Of a stretch of DNA of 64,000 nt, positions 50,955-61,000 are shown piece after piece. The notes below the pieces were generated by a model, which was not told the DNA's origin, did not search any database, and saw only the letters and a program-made list of their open reading frames with translations. The DNA is from Acidobacteriota bacterium (lineage in GTDB: Bacteria; Zixibacteria; MSB-5A5; GN15; FEB-12), in NCBI GenBank assembly GCA_035529075.1, contig DATKXK010000012.1:1-64000 (forward strand). Direction: 5' to 3'. Each line of letters starts with the position of its first letter. The stretch's first letter is position 1. Both the position numbers and the translations under genes were made by a program.

Positions 50955-53723
50955 TTACGGCCGTCGCCCGGCGGTGGCCAGGACATAGGTGTCCGTGCGG
51001 AAATACCGTGAAGCCGCGCGGCGGACGGATTCGATGTCGACCTGTTCCAGCTGTCGGACAAAGACCGAGTCGTGACCGACGTCCCGGCCGAGGTAACCGT
51101 CGACCCCGAGGTAGAAAGCCTGATTCACCCGGGACAGGCGGGAGCTCAGCATGCGCCCCCACGTCTTGTTTCTGGCCCGCATGACTTCACGCTCGGTAGG
51201 GCCGTCGAGCTTGAGCTTGTCTATTTGCAGCAGCAGCCCGTCCAGGGCGGTCCGGTAGTTGTTCGAGGCCGTACCGATCGTACAGTAGTACCAGCCGAAA
51301 TCGCGGTCGAAATGCGCGCTGGCTCCGGTCGAGTAGGCCAGCCCCTGTTTCTCGCGCAGGTTGAGAAACAGGCGCTCGGAGAGGATTGACGTCGCTACCG
51401 CCAGCGCCACGGCATCGGCACTACCGGCCCCGGGCAACGCCGATCCGAGGTAGATGCTGACCTGTTCCTTGGCCAGATCGACGTGCCTCTCCTTGACGGT
51501 TGCAAGCGGATCGGCCTTTTCCGCCGTTCGGGAAACGAATTCGACGGGCGTGACTCGTCCCAGTGTCGCCCGGACCCACCCGCGGACCTCCTCGACGCTC
51601 AGGTTTGTGACGATGGAGAGAATCACGTTTTCAGGAGAATACACGTTGGCGTGATGTCGGCGGAGGTCCTCTCTCGTGATACCGGCTATCGAGCGGGCGC
51701 TGCCCATGATCGGCTGGGCGTAGGGCTTGTTCTCGAACAGCGCCTGGTAGTACGACTCGCGGGCCACGTTGGTCGGCGAGGTGGCGTCGCGGCCGATTGT
51801 GCCGAGCATCCGGGCGCGCACTTTCTCCACTTCCGCAGAGTCGAACGCCGGGTACAGAAGCATGTCCACGAGAAGGCCGAATCCCCGCCCGGCGTATTCG
51901 TCGATGGTCTCGAACTTGATGAATGAATAGCCGCGGGTAGTGTACCGGTCGTCAAACGGTATCCACGGGTTGTCGTACAGCGTCAGGTTGGCGCCGATCC
52001 GGGCCAGGTCCCGGCTGAATTCCGACGCTGACCGCGTAAGCGTCCCTTTTTCAAGGCATCGATTCACAAAGTCCGTTATTCCGGCCTTTCCTTCCGGCTC
52101 GTTGACCGTCCGGCCCTTTCCCAGGACGGTCATTCCGAACACGCGGCTGTCCGGCCCGGACTTGATTATGAGAGTCAGGCCGTTTTCCAGGACCTCGCTG
52201 ACGTAGCTTGCCCGGTCGTCCAGCTCGAATTTCACCGAGTCCGTCGCCGGGAAGCTCAGCGCCGGTAAGGCAGTCAGGTCATACTGTGGCAGCGTAACGG
52301 TATCGAAGTACCCGGTCACTTCTTCGGCCATAATCTCGTCCGGCACGTACGGAGGCTGGCCGGATTCCCCCACCGGCCTGACGGTGGTGGCCACGAAGTC
52401 CGGCTGATCGAGCCACTTATGCGCCGCCTGCTGACACTGCGCCCAGGTGACCCGGCTCAGCAGGTCCGGGTATTGCTCGATGAAATCCCAGCCGGCGGTC
52501 ATGATCATCGGGGCGATTATGAAACCGTAATAGTGCAGCTTCTCGGTGTTATAGATATTGCTGCACTTGACCGAGGTTTTTATTCCCTCAAGGGCCTCCG
52601 GATCGGCGGCGCGTGAACCAAGCCCGGACAGTTCTCCAACCACCGTTTCCACAACGCGGTCGGCACGGTCCGTGTCTTGCAGTATCACCGACACCTCAAG
52701 CCGGGAGAACTCGCTTCTTGTCACCAGTGACACCGACACCTCCGTCGCCAGAGGGTCGGCACCTGCGGTCAGGGCCCGCTTGAGTGGCGAGATTTCGTCC
52801 AGAGCGAGGTATTCCGTCAGCAGGTTGAACGGCACGTAGTCCTGATCCTGGTAATGCGGCGCGGCAAACGAAAAATCGACGTATGTCGACGTCACGTTGG
52901 CCACGGTGTCGTATACGTTCCGGCCGCTGAGACCGGCGCCGAGAATTACCTGCGGACCTGACCGGCTTTCGGCGCCCGGCAAAGCCGCCGGAGAATCTGC
53001 AGCAGCCATTCCCGAAAAAGCGCCGAAAAGGCCCGTCACGGTCTCTTTCATCTGCCCGCTATCGAAATCGCCGATCACGAGCATAATCATGTTGTCCGGC
53101 GTGTAGGCCTGTTTCCAGTAAGCGATGATGGCTTCCCTGGGGATGTTTTCGATGAACGGCTTGAAACCGAGAACCGGCCGGCTGTACGGTGTCCCGGCAT
53201 ACGCCTTTTCGGTAAAAAAGGCCTGGGCGGCCGATCCGGGATAATCGGCGGAACGGTTTATCTCCTCCATGACGACCTTACGTTCTTTGGGCAACTCTTC
53301 CTCCGGGAGGGTGGAGCAAAAGAGCATGTCGGCCTGAACCGCCAGGCCGTATTCAATGAACTGTTTCGGCAGCAGAACGAGGTAGCCGGTCATGTCCTTG
53401 GCCGTAAACGCGTTTATATAGCCGCCCAGGTCGCTGATGGAGGCGTCCAGTTCCTCCCGCGACTGGTTGACCGTACCGTCGAACAGCAGGTGTTCAAGGA
53501 AGTGCGTGATGCCGTTTTCAAAGTTGGACTCGTACTTGCTGCCGGATTTGACGAATACGACGCTGGCCACCATGGGCGAACTGTGGTTCTCTTTAAGGAT
53601 TACCTCCATGCCGTTTTCGAGGCGGAAGGTTTCGGTGTTCGCCGTGACCCGTACCGTCAAGGCTGTCACGACGAGGACTGCGACCAGGACGGTGATAGAC
53701 ACGGTTCGTGCGGCGGCTGACAT
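50955..53723 (-). CDS. M16-family zinc metallopeptidase, exported
   Basis: The 922-residue product has an N-terminal signal or anchor (residues 1-28). The first M16 domain has the HxxEH zinc motif (HFLEHLLFDGT, H74, E77, H78) and the downstream Glu region. A second M16 pair (about residues 480-920) lacks this motif and forms the other half of the clamshell, as in pitrilysin-type enzymes. The Met at 53723 is chosen for its strong AGGAGGTG ribosome binding site with 5-nt spacing. It probably degrades peptides in the periplasm. Confidence 0.9.
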   Translation of the reverse strand: MSAAARTVSITVLVAVLVVTALTVRVTANTETFRLENGMEVILKENHSSPMVASVVFVKSGSKYESNFENGITHFLEHLLFDGTVNQSREELDASISDLGGYINAFTAKDMTGYLVLLPKQFIEYGLAVQADMLFCSTLPEEELPKERKVVMEEINRSADYPGSAAQAFFTEKAYAGTPYSRPVLGFKPFIENIPREAIIAYWKQAYTPDNMIMLVIGDFDSGQMKETVTGLFGAFSGMAAADSPAALPGAESRSGPQVILGAGLSGRNVYDTVANVTSTYVDFSFAAPHYQDQDYVPFNLLTEYLALDEISPLKRALTAGADPLATEVSVSLVTRSEFSRLEVSVILQDTDRADRVVETVVGELSGLGSRAADPEALEGIKTSVKCSNIYNTEKLHYYGFIIAPMIMTAGWDFIEQYPDLLSRVTWAQCQQAAHKWLDQPDFVATTVRPVGESGQPPYVPDEIMAEEVTGYFDTVTLPQYDLTALPALSFPATDSVKFELDDRASYVSEVLENGLTLIIKSGPDSRVFGMTVLGKGRTVNEPEGKAGITDFVNRCLEKGTLTRSASEFSRDLARIGANLTLYDNPWIPFDDRYTTRGYSFIKFETIDEYAGRGFGLLVDMLLYPAFDSAEVEKVRARMLGTIGRDATSPTNVARESYYQALFENKPYAQPIMGSARSIAGITREDLRRHHANVYSPENVILSIVTNLSVEEVRGWVRATLGRVTPVEFVSRTAEKADPLATVKERHVDLAKEQVSIYLGSALPGAGSADAVALAVATSILSERLFLNLREKQGLAYSTGASAHFDRDFGWYYCTIGTASNNYRTALDGLLLQIDKLKLDGPTEREVMRARNKTWGRMLSSRLSRVNQAFYLGVDGYLGRDVGHDSVFVRQLEQVDIESVRRAASRYFRTDTYVLATAGRRP

Positions 53724-53841
53724 GGCAGCACCTCCTGCTACTTGGTGGCTGGGTCGGCCAACCAATAGTATCTGTAACGAGTTCAATGGGTTAACCTACG
53801 GTCTGCGGGCGGTGCTGTCAAGCTGCGCGTCGATAAAAGCA

Positions 53842-53869
53842 TTGACTGAGCTATCGAAACGACTATATT
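53842..53869 (+). promoter_or_regulatory. sigma-70 promoter upstream of the secDF region
   Basis: TTGACT (53842-53847), a 16-nt spacer and TATATT (53864-53869). Transcription would begin near 53876, giving either a short mRNA for the small secreted protein or a ~540-nt leader ahead of secD. Confidence 0.7.
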
Positions 53870-53882
53870 GGTCCGACTCTTT

Positions 53883-54320
53883 ATGGAGATGAAACTCTTC
53901 AACCGTTGGCTGGCGCTCGTTGCGCTTACGGCTGCTATGGTCATGCTGGCCGGGGGGACAGTTACGGCTTCGCCGGCCACCGTGCGGACCTTCGCTGATC
54001 CCGCCATGACGGACCCCGGCGGTGATTTCCCGTCCGAACAGGTGAGTGCCTGTACCGATTCGGGTAGTGCCCGTGGGGAGATGGCGAGCACCGGCGGACC
54101 GGTCGGAGGGGCCTCGGGCTCGCTTCTGAGGGTCTGCTGGCTTCAGAGTCAAAGCCCCGAATCGCGCTCGGGCGGCAGGCCGGGAGTTACTGTCGAGGCG
54201 GGCCTTTCGCGGACTTCGTTCAGGCCCGCGTGCCTGCCCCGCAGTTCGGTGTGCCTGATATCGACGATGCTCGGTCGTCGATTGACGCTGGTCGGAGCCA
54301 AACCTTCCGGCACCGGCTGA
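53883..54320 (+). CDS. possible small exported protein upstream of secD
   Basis: The 145-residue frame begins MEMKLFNRWLALVALTAAMV, a good signal peptide. The rest is low-complexity, rich in Gly, Ser, Pro and Arg, and has no recognised domain. The ATG lies about 7 nt after the predicted transcription start and has no ribosome binding site, so if translated it is nearly leaderless. A second ATG is at 53889. It may instead be a non-coding leader with G+C-rich hairpins (for example GCGGGCCT pairing with AGGCCCGC near 54195-54230). It ends 93 nt before secD. Confidence 0.4.
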   Translation: MEMKLFNRWLALVALTAAMVMLAGGTVTASPATVRTFADPAMTDPGGDFPSEQVSACTDSGSARGEMASTGGPVGGASGSLLRVCWLQSQSPESRSGGRPGVTVEAGLSRTSFRPACLPRSSVCLISTMLGRRLTLVGAKPSGTG

Positions 54321-54413
54321 GTACGCACTCACCAACGCCCGTCCGCAGCGGCGGGAGAATCGATATTCACACAGAAGATAAGATGGAACATTAGAGTATA
54401 GAAAGGACCGTTT

Positions 54414-56126
54414 ATGCGTGGTCAAAGATGGCGTATCGGCATCACCCTTCTGATCATCGTCCTTGCCTGCCTGGCGTACTGGGACACGTTCAGGCTCTGG
54501 ACGATGAGTGACGAGGAACAGCAGGCGATGCAGGACAGAGACCCCGGTGAGCTTCTCGAGTTGCAGCAGAAAGCGATCAGGCTGGGGCTTGATCTGCAGG
54601 GCGGCATACACGTGGTCCTGCGGGTCAAGACCGAGGAGATTGACCTGGGTGCGCGTGACGGTGCGGTCGAGCGGGCCATCCAGATTATCCGGAATCGTAT
54701 CGACGGTCTGGGCGTCGCCGAGCCGGTCATTCAGAAGCAGGGCCAGGACAGAATCATTGTGGACCTTCCCGGGTACACCGACGAGGAGCGTGCCGAGCAG
54801 TTGATCGGGCAGACGGCTCAGTTGGAGTTCAAGCTGCTCGAGAACTTCGAGAACTCATCGCTGCTTGTCACCAAGATCGATTCGGCCGTGTACGCCTACG
54901 AACTTGGCCGGGCCGGCATCAGCCCTGACAGCCTGGCCAGCCTGCAGGCCGATTCGTCCTCCGCCGACAGTGTCGAAGAGCGGGATATCATGGCCGAACT
55001 CATGGGTGATTCGGCAGTGGACACACTGGATTTCGCTTTTGACGAAGAACTCGGCCCGGAACAGGACACGCGTCCGCTGTCGACTCGTCTGGAACTCGCC
55101 CTGTACAATCGCCGGACGGCCACCAACTGGCCTGGTTTCGCCGTCGAGAAGAGGGACCGGCCGAAGATCCAACGGTGGCTGGAGCTTCCCGAGGTGAAAC
55201 GCCTGATCCCGGTCGACGTTGAGTGGTCCTGGTCGACCCGCTCCGAGGTCCGGAACCAGCGCGAAGTGTACTATCTGTACCTGCTCAAGCGGAAAGTGGT
55301 CTTTCTGGGCAAGTTCCTCAAGAACATCACCCTGAGTCGGGACCAGTTCGGCGGGTACACGGTCCCCTTCCGAGTGGTCGGTGACGGCGCCGGCAGGTTT
55401 GCACAACTGACCGGAGCCAACCTTCAGAAACCGCTGGCGGCCGTGATCGACAACAAGGTGGAGTCGGCCGCGTTCATCAATTCCAAGATTCGGGACAACG
55501 GGCAGATTGACATGGGTTCGTCGGCTTCCATCAATGAGGCCCGAAACCTTGAGATCGTGCTCAAGGCCGGTGCGCTGCCGGCGCCGGTTGAGATCATAGC
55601 CAAGAACGTGGTTGGTGCTACGCTGGGGATCGATTCCATCAAGAAGGGGTTTTTCTCCGCCATGGTGGGCCTTCTGCTGGTGCTCCTGTACGTTGCCGTG
55701 TACTATCGTCTCTCCGGCGTGATTGCCGATATCGGGCTGATCTTCAATATCTTTTTCCTCCTGGCGATCATGGCCGGGCTGGGGGCTACCTTGACCATGC
55801 CGGGTATCGCCGGGATCATCCTGACCATTGGTATCTCGGTGGATTCCAACATCCTGATATTCGAGCGAATCCGTGAGGAACTCCGGACCGGCAAGACGAT
55901 CCGGGCGTCCATCGACGCCGGCTACAGCCGGGCGTTCGTGGCTATCTTCGACTCGCACGTGACTACCCTGATAACGGCCGGGGCGCTGTTCCTGTTCGGT
56001 TCCGGTCCCATTCGGGGGTTTGCCGTGACCCTGTTCTGGGGCGTTTTGATTTCATTATACACCGCGTACGTTATAACCAAGGCGATCTTCGATATCCGTA
56101 AGGGATACCGGACGCTGAGCATATAG
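54414..56126 (+). CDS. secD: protein translocase subunit SecD
   Basis: This 570-residue protein has a first membrane helix, a large periplasmic region (about 30-380) with LGLDLQGGIHVVLRV and the P1-type fold, and a membrane domain of five helices with DSNILIFERIREELRTGK and the conserved Gly-rich motif. It uses the proton gradient with SecF to pull proteins through SecYEG. The ATG follows GAAAGGACC. A short Asp/Ser/Glu-rich insert (about 155-200) is lineage-specific. Confidence 0.95.
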   Translation: MRGQRWRIGITLLIIVLACLAYWDTFRLWTMSDEEQQAMQDRDPGELLELQQKAIRLGLDLQGGIHVVLRVKTEEIDLGARDGAVERAIQIIRNRIDGLGVAEPVIQKQGQDRIIVDLPGYTDEERAEQLIGQTAQLEFKLLENFENSSLLVTKIDSAVYAYELGRAGISPDSLASLQADSSSADSVEERDIMAELMGDSAVDTLDFAFDEELGPEQDTRPLSTRLELALYNRRTATNWPGFAVEKRDRPKIQRWLELPEVKRLIPVDVEWSWSTRSEVRNQREVYYLYLLKRKVVFLGKFLKNITLSRDQFGGYTVPFRVVGDGAGRFAQLTGANLQKPLAAVIDNKVESAAFINSKIRDNGQIDMGSSASINEARNLEIVLKAGALPAPVEIIAKNVVGATLGIDSIKKGFFSAMVGLLLVLLYVAVYYRLSGVIADIGLIFNIFFLLAIMAGLGATLTMPGIAGIILTIGISVDSNILIFERIREELRTGKTIRASIDAGYSRAFVAIFDSHVTTLITAGALFLFGSGPIRGFAVTLFWGVLISLYTAYVITKAIFDIRKGYRTLSI

Positions 56127-56140
56127 GCAGGAGAGACACG

Positions 56141-57067
56141 ATGTTCAGAATAATCGGAGAGACAAACATAGACTTCATCGGCAAGCGCCGGTTCGCGTTT
56201 GTCCTATCGCTGGCTCTGGTCGCCCTTGGTCTGTTCGCGTTCATAATGATCGTTGCGGGCAAAGCCAACATGGGGATCGACTTCGCCGGCGGGGTGATGA
56301 TCCAGGGCCACTTCCAGGAATCGGTGGCCATCGATGAACTCAGGAGCGCTCTGACCACACCGTATCCCGACATTCAGGTCACCGCGCTGTCCAAGTTCGA
56401 GAAACCCAACGCGTATATCATCAAGACCAAGAATCCCGAGACCGAGGCCGCCGGCGAAGAGCGCCGTGAGGGGATCATGCAGACCCTGACCGAGGCTTTT
56501 CCCGGCAACGCCTTCGAGAGGGATTATACCGAAGTAATCGGCCCGGCCGTCGGCGAGACGCTCAGGGACAAGGCTCGCTGGGCGATCCTCATTTCCCTTA
56601 TCGGCATTCTGATTTATATCGGGTTCCGGTTCGATTTCCGTTCCGGGGTTGCCGCGACGATAGCCACGTTCCACGACGTCCTTGCCGTGACCGGAGTCTT
56701 CTACCTGCTGAACGTGGAGTTTGACCTTCTCATCATCACCGCGCTGCTCACCCTGGCCGGGTACTCGCTGACTGACACGGTGGTGGTCTATGACCGCATC
56801 CGTGAGAACCTGCGAAAGTTCCGCAGCAAAGGTGAGTTTGTCGGCACGGTGAACCGGTCGATCAACGAGGTGCTTTCGCGTACCTTCAACACCTCGATCA
56901 CCGTGCTTTTTGTTGTCGTGACGTTGTTCTTTTTCGGGGGAGAAGTGCTTGCGGACTTCTCGCTGGCCCTTATCCTTGGCGTCATCATCGGGACCTACAG
57001 TTCCGTTTTCGTGGCCAGCCCGATCGTCGTCGAATGGGAGGCCCGCCGGCCCAGGCGATTCAAGTAG
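56141..57067 (+). CDS. secF: protein translocase subunit SecF
   Basis: This 308-residue protein has six membrane helices and a small periplasmic domain. Motifs: GIDFAGGVMIQG, then YSLTDTVVVYDRIRENLRK and SINEVLSRTFNTSITVLF. It starts 14 nt after secD as a separate gene and forms the SecDF complex. A terminator follows at 57090. Confidence 0.95.
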   Translation: MFRIIGETNIDFIGKRRFAFVLSLALVALGLFAFIMIVAGKANMGIDFAGGVMIQGHFQESVAIDELRSALTTPYPDIQVTALSKFEKPNAYIIKTKNPETEAAGEERREGIMQTLTEAFPGNAFERDYTEVIGPAVGETLRDKARWAILISLIGILIYIGFRFDFRSGVAATIATFHDVLAVTGVFYLLNVEFDLLIITALLTLAGYSLTDTVVVYDRIRENLRKFRSKGEFVGTVNRSINEVLSRTFNTSITVLFVVVTLFFFGGEVLADFSLALILGVIIGTYSSVFVASPIVVEWEARRPRRFK

Positions 57068-57089
57068 CGATACCAACTGACCTGATGAC

Positions 57090-57124
57090 AAGGCCGCCAG
57101 CCGGGATGGTTGGCGGCCTTTTGT
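57090..57124 (+). terminator. intrinsic terminator after secF
   Basis: AAGGCCGCCA (57090-57099) pairs with TGGCGGCCTT (57111-57120) around an 11-nt loop, followed by a short T-run. Confidence 0.6.
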
Positions 57125-57190
57125 CCTGGTCGGTGGCGTATATTCGACATTTTTTCATCGCAGCCTGTCGGCCGGACGTATATTAAGTAC

Positions 57191-57928
57191 ATGAGTAAGG
57201 GCAAGCCTAAACTCCTGCCGGCGGCGCTACTGGTCGCCGCGCTTCTGACGGTGAGCGCCCGGGCGCAGCCCGGTGTCCGCGGGTCTGGTCCGAGCCTTCA
57301 GCCGTACCTGTCCGAGCAGTTCCACCCCGACCCGTCGGCGATCAAAGTGGCTCGCCTGCACTATTCCGGGGGGGGAGACTGGTACTGGGGAAGTTCGGCG
57401 GTGCCGAATTTCCTGAAGTTCGTCCGGGACAACACGCTGTTTCCGGTGGATACGCTCCCGCGAGAGGTGGCAATCATGGACGCCGACCTGTTTCAGTACC
57501 CGTTCCTGTTTGCCACCGGTCACGGCGTGATCTCGTTTTCGGCGGAGGAAAAGGAACGGCTTCGAACCTACCTGGCCGGGGGCGGGTTCCTGTTCGTCAA
57601 CGACTCGTACGGCATGGCGGGGAGTTTTCTCAAGGAGATGCAGTCGTTGTTTCCTGAGCGGGAGGTGGTGGAACTGCCCTTCGATCACCCCATTTACCAC
57701 TGTTTTTACGATTTTCCCGGCGGGCCTCCGAAGGTACACGAGCACGACGGCAAGCCGCCGCGCGGGCACGCCGTGATTCTGAACGGGCGGGTAGTGCTGT
57801 ATTTCCTCGTGGAGTCCGATATTGGTGATGGGTGGGAGGATCCGCAGGTACACAACGACCCGCCTGAGAAGCGGACCGAGGCGCTGAAGATGGGACTAAA
57901 CGTTCTTACATACGCTCTGTTATATTAG
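57191..57928 (+). CDS. DUF4159 family exported protein
   Basis: The 245-residue product starts at the Met that opens a signal peptide (MSKGKPKLLPAALLVAALL, ending ARAQ); the frame upstream is not protein-like. The DUF4159 fold shows AIKVARLHYSGGGDWYWG, GGFLFVNDSYG (glutamine-amidotransferase-like shape) and a C-terminal GLNVLTYALLY. The family is often found with MoxR ATPases, DUF58 and DUF4175 proteins in cell-envelope clusters. It lies 82 nt upstream of the DUF4175 gene. Confidence 0.8.
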   Translation: MSKGKPKLLPAALLVAALLTVSARAQPGVRGSGPSLQPYLSEQFHPDPSAIKVARLHYSGGGDWYWGSSAVPNFLKFVRDNTLFPVDTLPREVAIMDADLFQYPFLFATGHGVISFSAEEKERLRTYLAGGGFLFVNDSYGMAGSFLKEMQSLFPEREVVELPFDHPIYHCFYDFPGGPPKVHEHDGKPPRGHAVILNGRVVLYFLVESDIGDGWEDPQVHNDPPEKRTEALKMGLNVLTYALLY

Positions 57929-58010
57929 TACCGACGCATGTGTTCCTGCCATGGCCGGTGAGCAATAGCACGGGTTTGCAAAGCTGAAGTTTTCTCATGA
58001 GGTGAGCGAC

Positions 58011-61000
58011 ATGGCTCAAGTCAGATCAACCGCCGAACTGGTCGACCGGCTCCGGTCGATCCTGCGCCGACAGCGGCTCGTCTTTTTTGGTGCCGGTCTG
58101 CTGGCCACGATCGCGGCCGGGCTGGCTGCGGGGATAATCCTGTCCCTGCTGGCCAATCTGATGGTGCTCCCGGTCTGGCTCAAGATATCTCTGGTTGTGC
58201 TGGCGGCTCTGACGGCGCTGTACGTCTTTGCGCGTTTCGCGCTGGCGCTGCTGTTCCGGGGCGACATAGAACGCGTCGCCGTCCGGCTGGAGGAACGTCA
58301 CCCGGAATTTAAAGGTCGTCTGATAGCCGCCGTGCAGTTTGCGCGCGCTCGACCATATCGGGCCTACTCGAGTCAACTGGTGGCCCTGACCGAGCAGCAG
58401 GCGCTTGAGCGCGCGGCCGCCATAGACTTCGGTGAGGTCGTCTCATTTCACGCCGTGCTGCGCGCCGGGCGCGTCTTTTTCGGATCCGTTCTTGTCGCCG
58501 TTGCCCTGCTGGTGCTGTTCCCCGGGCTGTTCACGTACTCGTACGAAGTGTACTCCAACGTGACGACCGAAGTGGCCCCGCCTCTGGCGTACGAGGTGGT
58601 GCCGATTCCCGGCTCCACGGAATGGGTGAAGTATCGGGATATCAACATTGGAGCCGCGGTTGTTGGCCGGCGCCTGCCCGAACGCGCCTACATCTACCAC
58701 CGCCTGGCCGGCGGCAACTGGCAGAAGACACGGGTTGACCTGGGAGCCATTCCGCCGCTGGCGACCGAGCGCGGCGATTCGGTTCAGTTCGGTATCCTGC
58801 TGCGGCAGATCAGCAGGTCGTTCGACTACTACGTCGAAGCCGGTCGATTGAGGACCGAGGTGCAATCGGTGGACGTGGTCGACCGCCCCCGCGTCACCGG
58901 AATCACGCTGACCATCTTCTACCCGGATTACACGGGCTTGGCGCCGCTGACTATCGACGAGAACAACGGTTCGTTTTCGGCGGTCGTGGGAAGCCGTGTC
59001 ACCATGAAGTTGACCACGAACCTTTCCGTTGAAACGGCAGCCCTGGTCTTTGAGGATTCCAGCCGGACACCGCTTGCGCTCGACGGCAAGACGGGGACGG
59101 TTGCGCTGCAGGTGGACAGGTCGCGCTCGTACTCGGTCGAGCTTGTCGACCGTCTCGGCGAGTACAACCCGGATCCGATTGAGTATTACGTGACGGCGGT
59201 GCCCGATGAATTCCCGACGGTCGACGTTGTCCGCCCCGGTTTCGACGCCAATCTCAGCGAGGAGATGATCCTGCCGTTCAAGGTGAGGATTTTCGATGAC
59301 TACGGTTTTTCGTCGCTGGTGCTGAAGTACACGGTTGTCACGCGGGGCAGGTCGTCGGAAGAGCACGTCGCCGTCATTCACTTCCCGGACTGGATCAAGA
59401 CCGAGGGAGAGATCGAGTTCAACTGGGACATGGAACCGCTCAACCTGTTTCCGGGTGACTGGGCGGAGTACTACTTCGAAGTCGCCGACAACGACAGGAT
59501 TTCCGGCCCGAAAATCTCCCGATCCCGCCGGTATATCGCCCGCCTGCCGTCTCTCGATGAGTTGATCGCGCAGACCGAGGCCGAGAGCGAGGGGCGAATC
59601 GTCGACACGGAAGAGCTGATCAAGTCCGGCAGGGAAGCGATTCAGCGGCTGCGAAACGTCGCCCGCAAGCTCGACGCTGAGCGCGAAACAAGCCGGCAGG
59701 CCGACTGGCAGGAGAAAAAGGAGTTGCAGTCTATCGCCGAGAAGAACGCCGAGATGACTGACCGGATCGAGGAGGTTGCCGAGCAGATGCAGAGCTCTCT
59801 GGAGCAGATGCAGAACAGTTCACTGCTGAGCCGACAGATTTTAGAGAGGCTGGCGGAGATACAGAAGCTCTTCGAGGAGGTGGCCACGGAGGAAATGCGG
59901 GAAGCCCGCCAGAAGCTCATGGAGGCCCTGCAAAAGATGGATCGCCAGCAGATTCAGGACGCCTTGAAGGATTTTGAGCTTTCTCAGGAGGAACTGCTTC
60001 AGCGTCTCGAGAGGACCCTGGCGCTGCTCAAGCGGCTCCAGTTGGAGCAGAAGATGGAGGCCATGATTCGGCAGACGGAGCAGCTTGTCGAACAGCAGAA
60101 GAATCTCAACGACGACGCGGCGGCGGCTGAAGAGAAGGCCCTGCCGGGCATGAGTGAAAGCGAGGACGAGATCCGGCAAGGCCTGGACGAGCTGAAAAAG
60201 GACGCCGGAGAATTCCGGCAGTGGATGGCCGAGGCGGGCATGGCCGAATCCCCGGAAGCACAGAAGTTCGCCCAGGCCGTTGAGACTACCGATGCCGACC
60301 AGAACATGGACAGGATGTCGCAGTCATTAAGGGAGCAACAACGGGCGGAGGCTGTCGAGCAGGGGAAGGAAGCGCACGGCAAGCTGACGGAGATGCTCGG
60401 CCAGATGCAGCAGCAGCAACTGGCCATGCAGGGCGGCAGCGCCGAGGAAATTCAGAAAGCCATGCGCAAAGCCATTGACGACGCCAACTACCTGTCACAG
60501 CGGCAGGAGGAGCTTATTCGCGAGGCGGCGGCGCTTGACCAGCGTTCTCTGCGCCTGCAGGAGATGGCCAGAGCCCAGCAGGATCTGTCGGCCGCGTGCA
60601 ACGGACTGAAAAACACGATCGCCGACCTCGGTAAAGAGACGCCCTTCATTGCCGCAGAGCTGCAGAGCCTGGTCAACAATGCCGTCCAGAGCATGGACCT
60701 GGCCACCCAGCAGTGTGAGAACCGTGACGGTCCGGCGGCCTGGAATAGTCAGCGAGACGCCATGGTCAACCTGAACCGCGCCGCTATCCGCCTGATGGAA
60801 TCTCTCGACCAGCAGAGTCAATGCAACAGTGGCAAGGGCTGCAACAACCAGGGGATCGCGAAGCTGGAGTCCCTGTGCAACAAGCAGAACCAACTGAACC
60901 AGCAGACGCAAAACCAGTGCAACAACCCTACGCCGGGATCAGGCCGGGAGGCACAGGAGCAACGGGCGGCTCTTCAGCGGCTCGCGGCGGAGCAGGGCTC

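Noticed and set aside
53883-54413. Possible RNase P RNA, tmRNA or SRP RNA
   Set aside because: No conserved core sequences of these RNAs are present; only ordinary hairpins.
53796-54611. Minus-strand frame of 271 codons over the secD upstream region
   Set aside because: Its composition is Arg/Gly/Ser-rich shadow-like, it overlaps the secD start, and a plus-strand promoter lies across its end.
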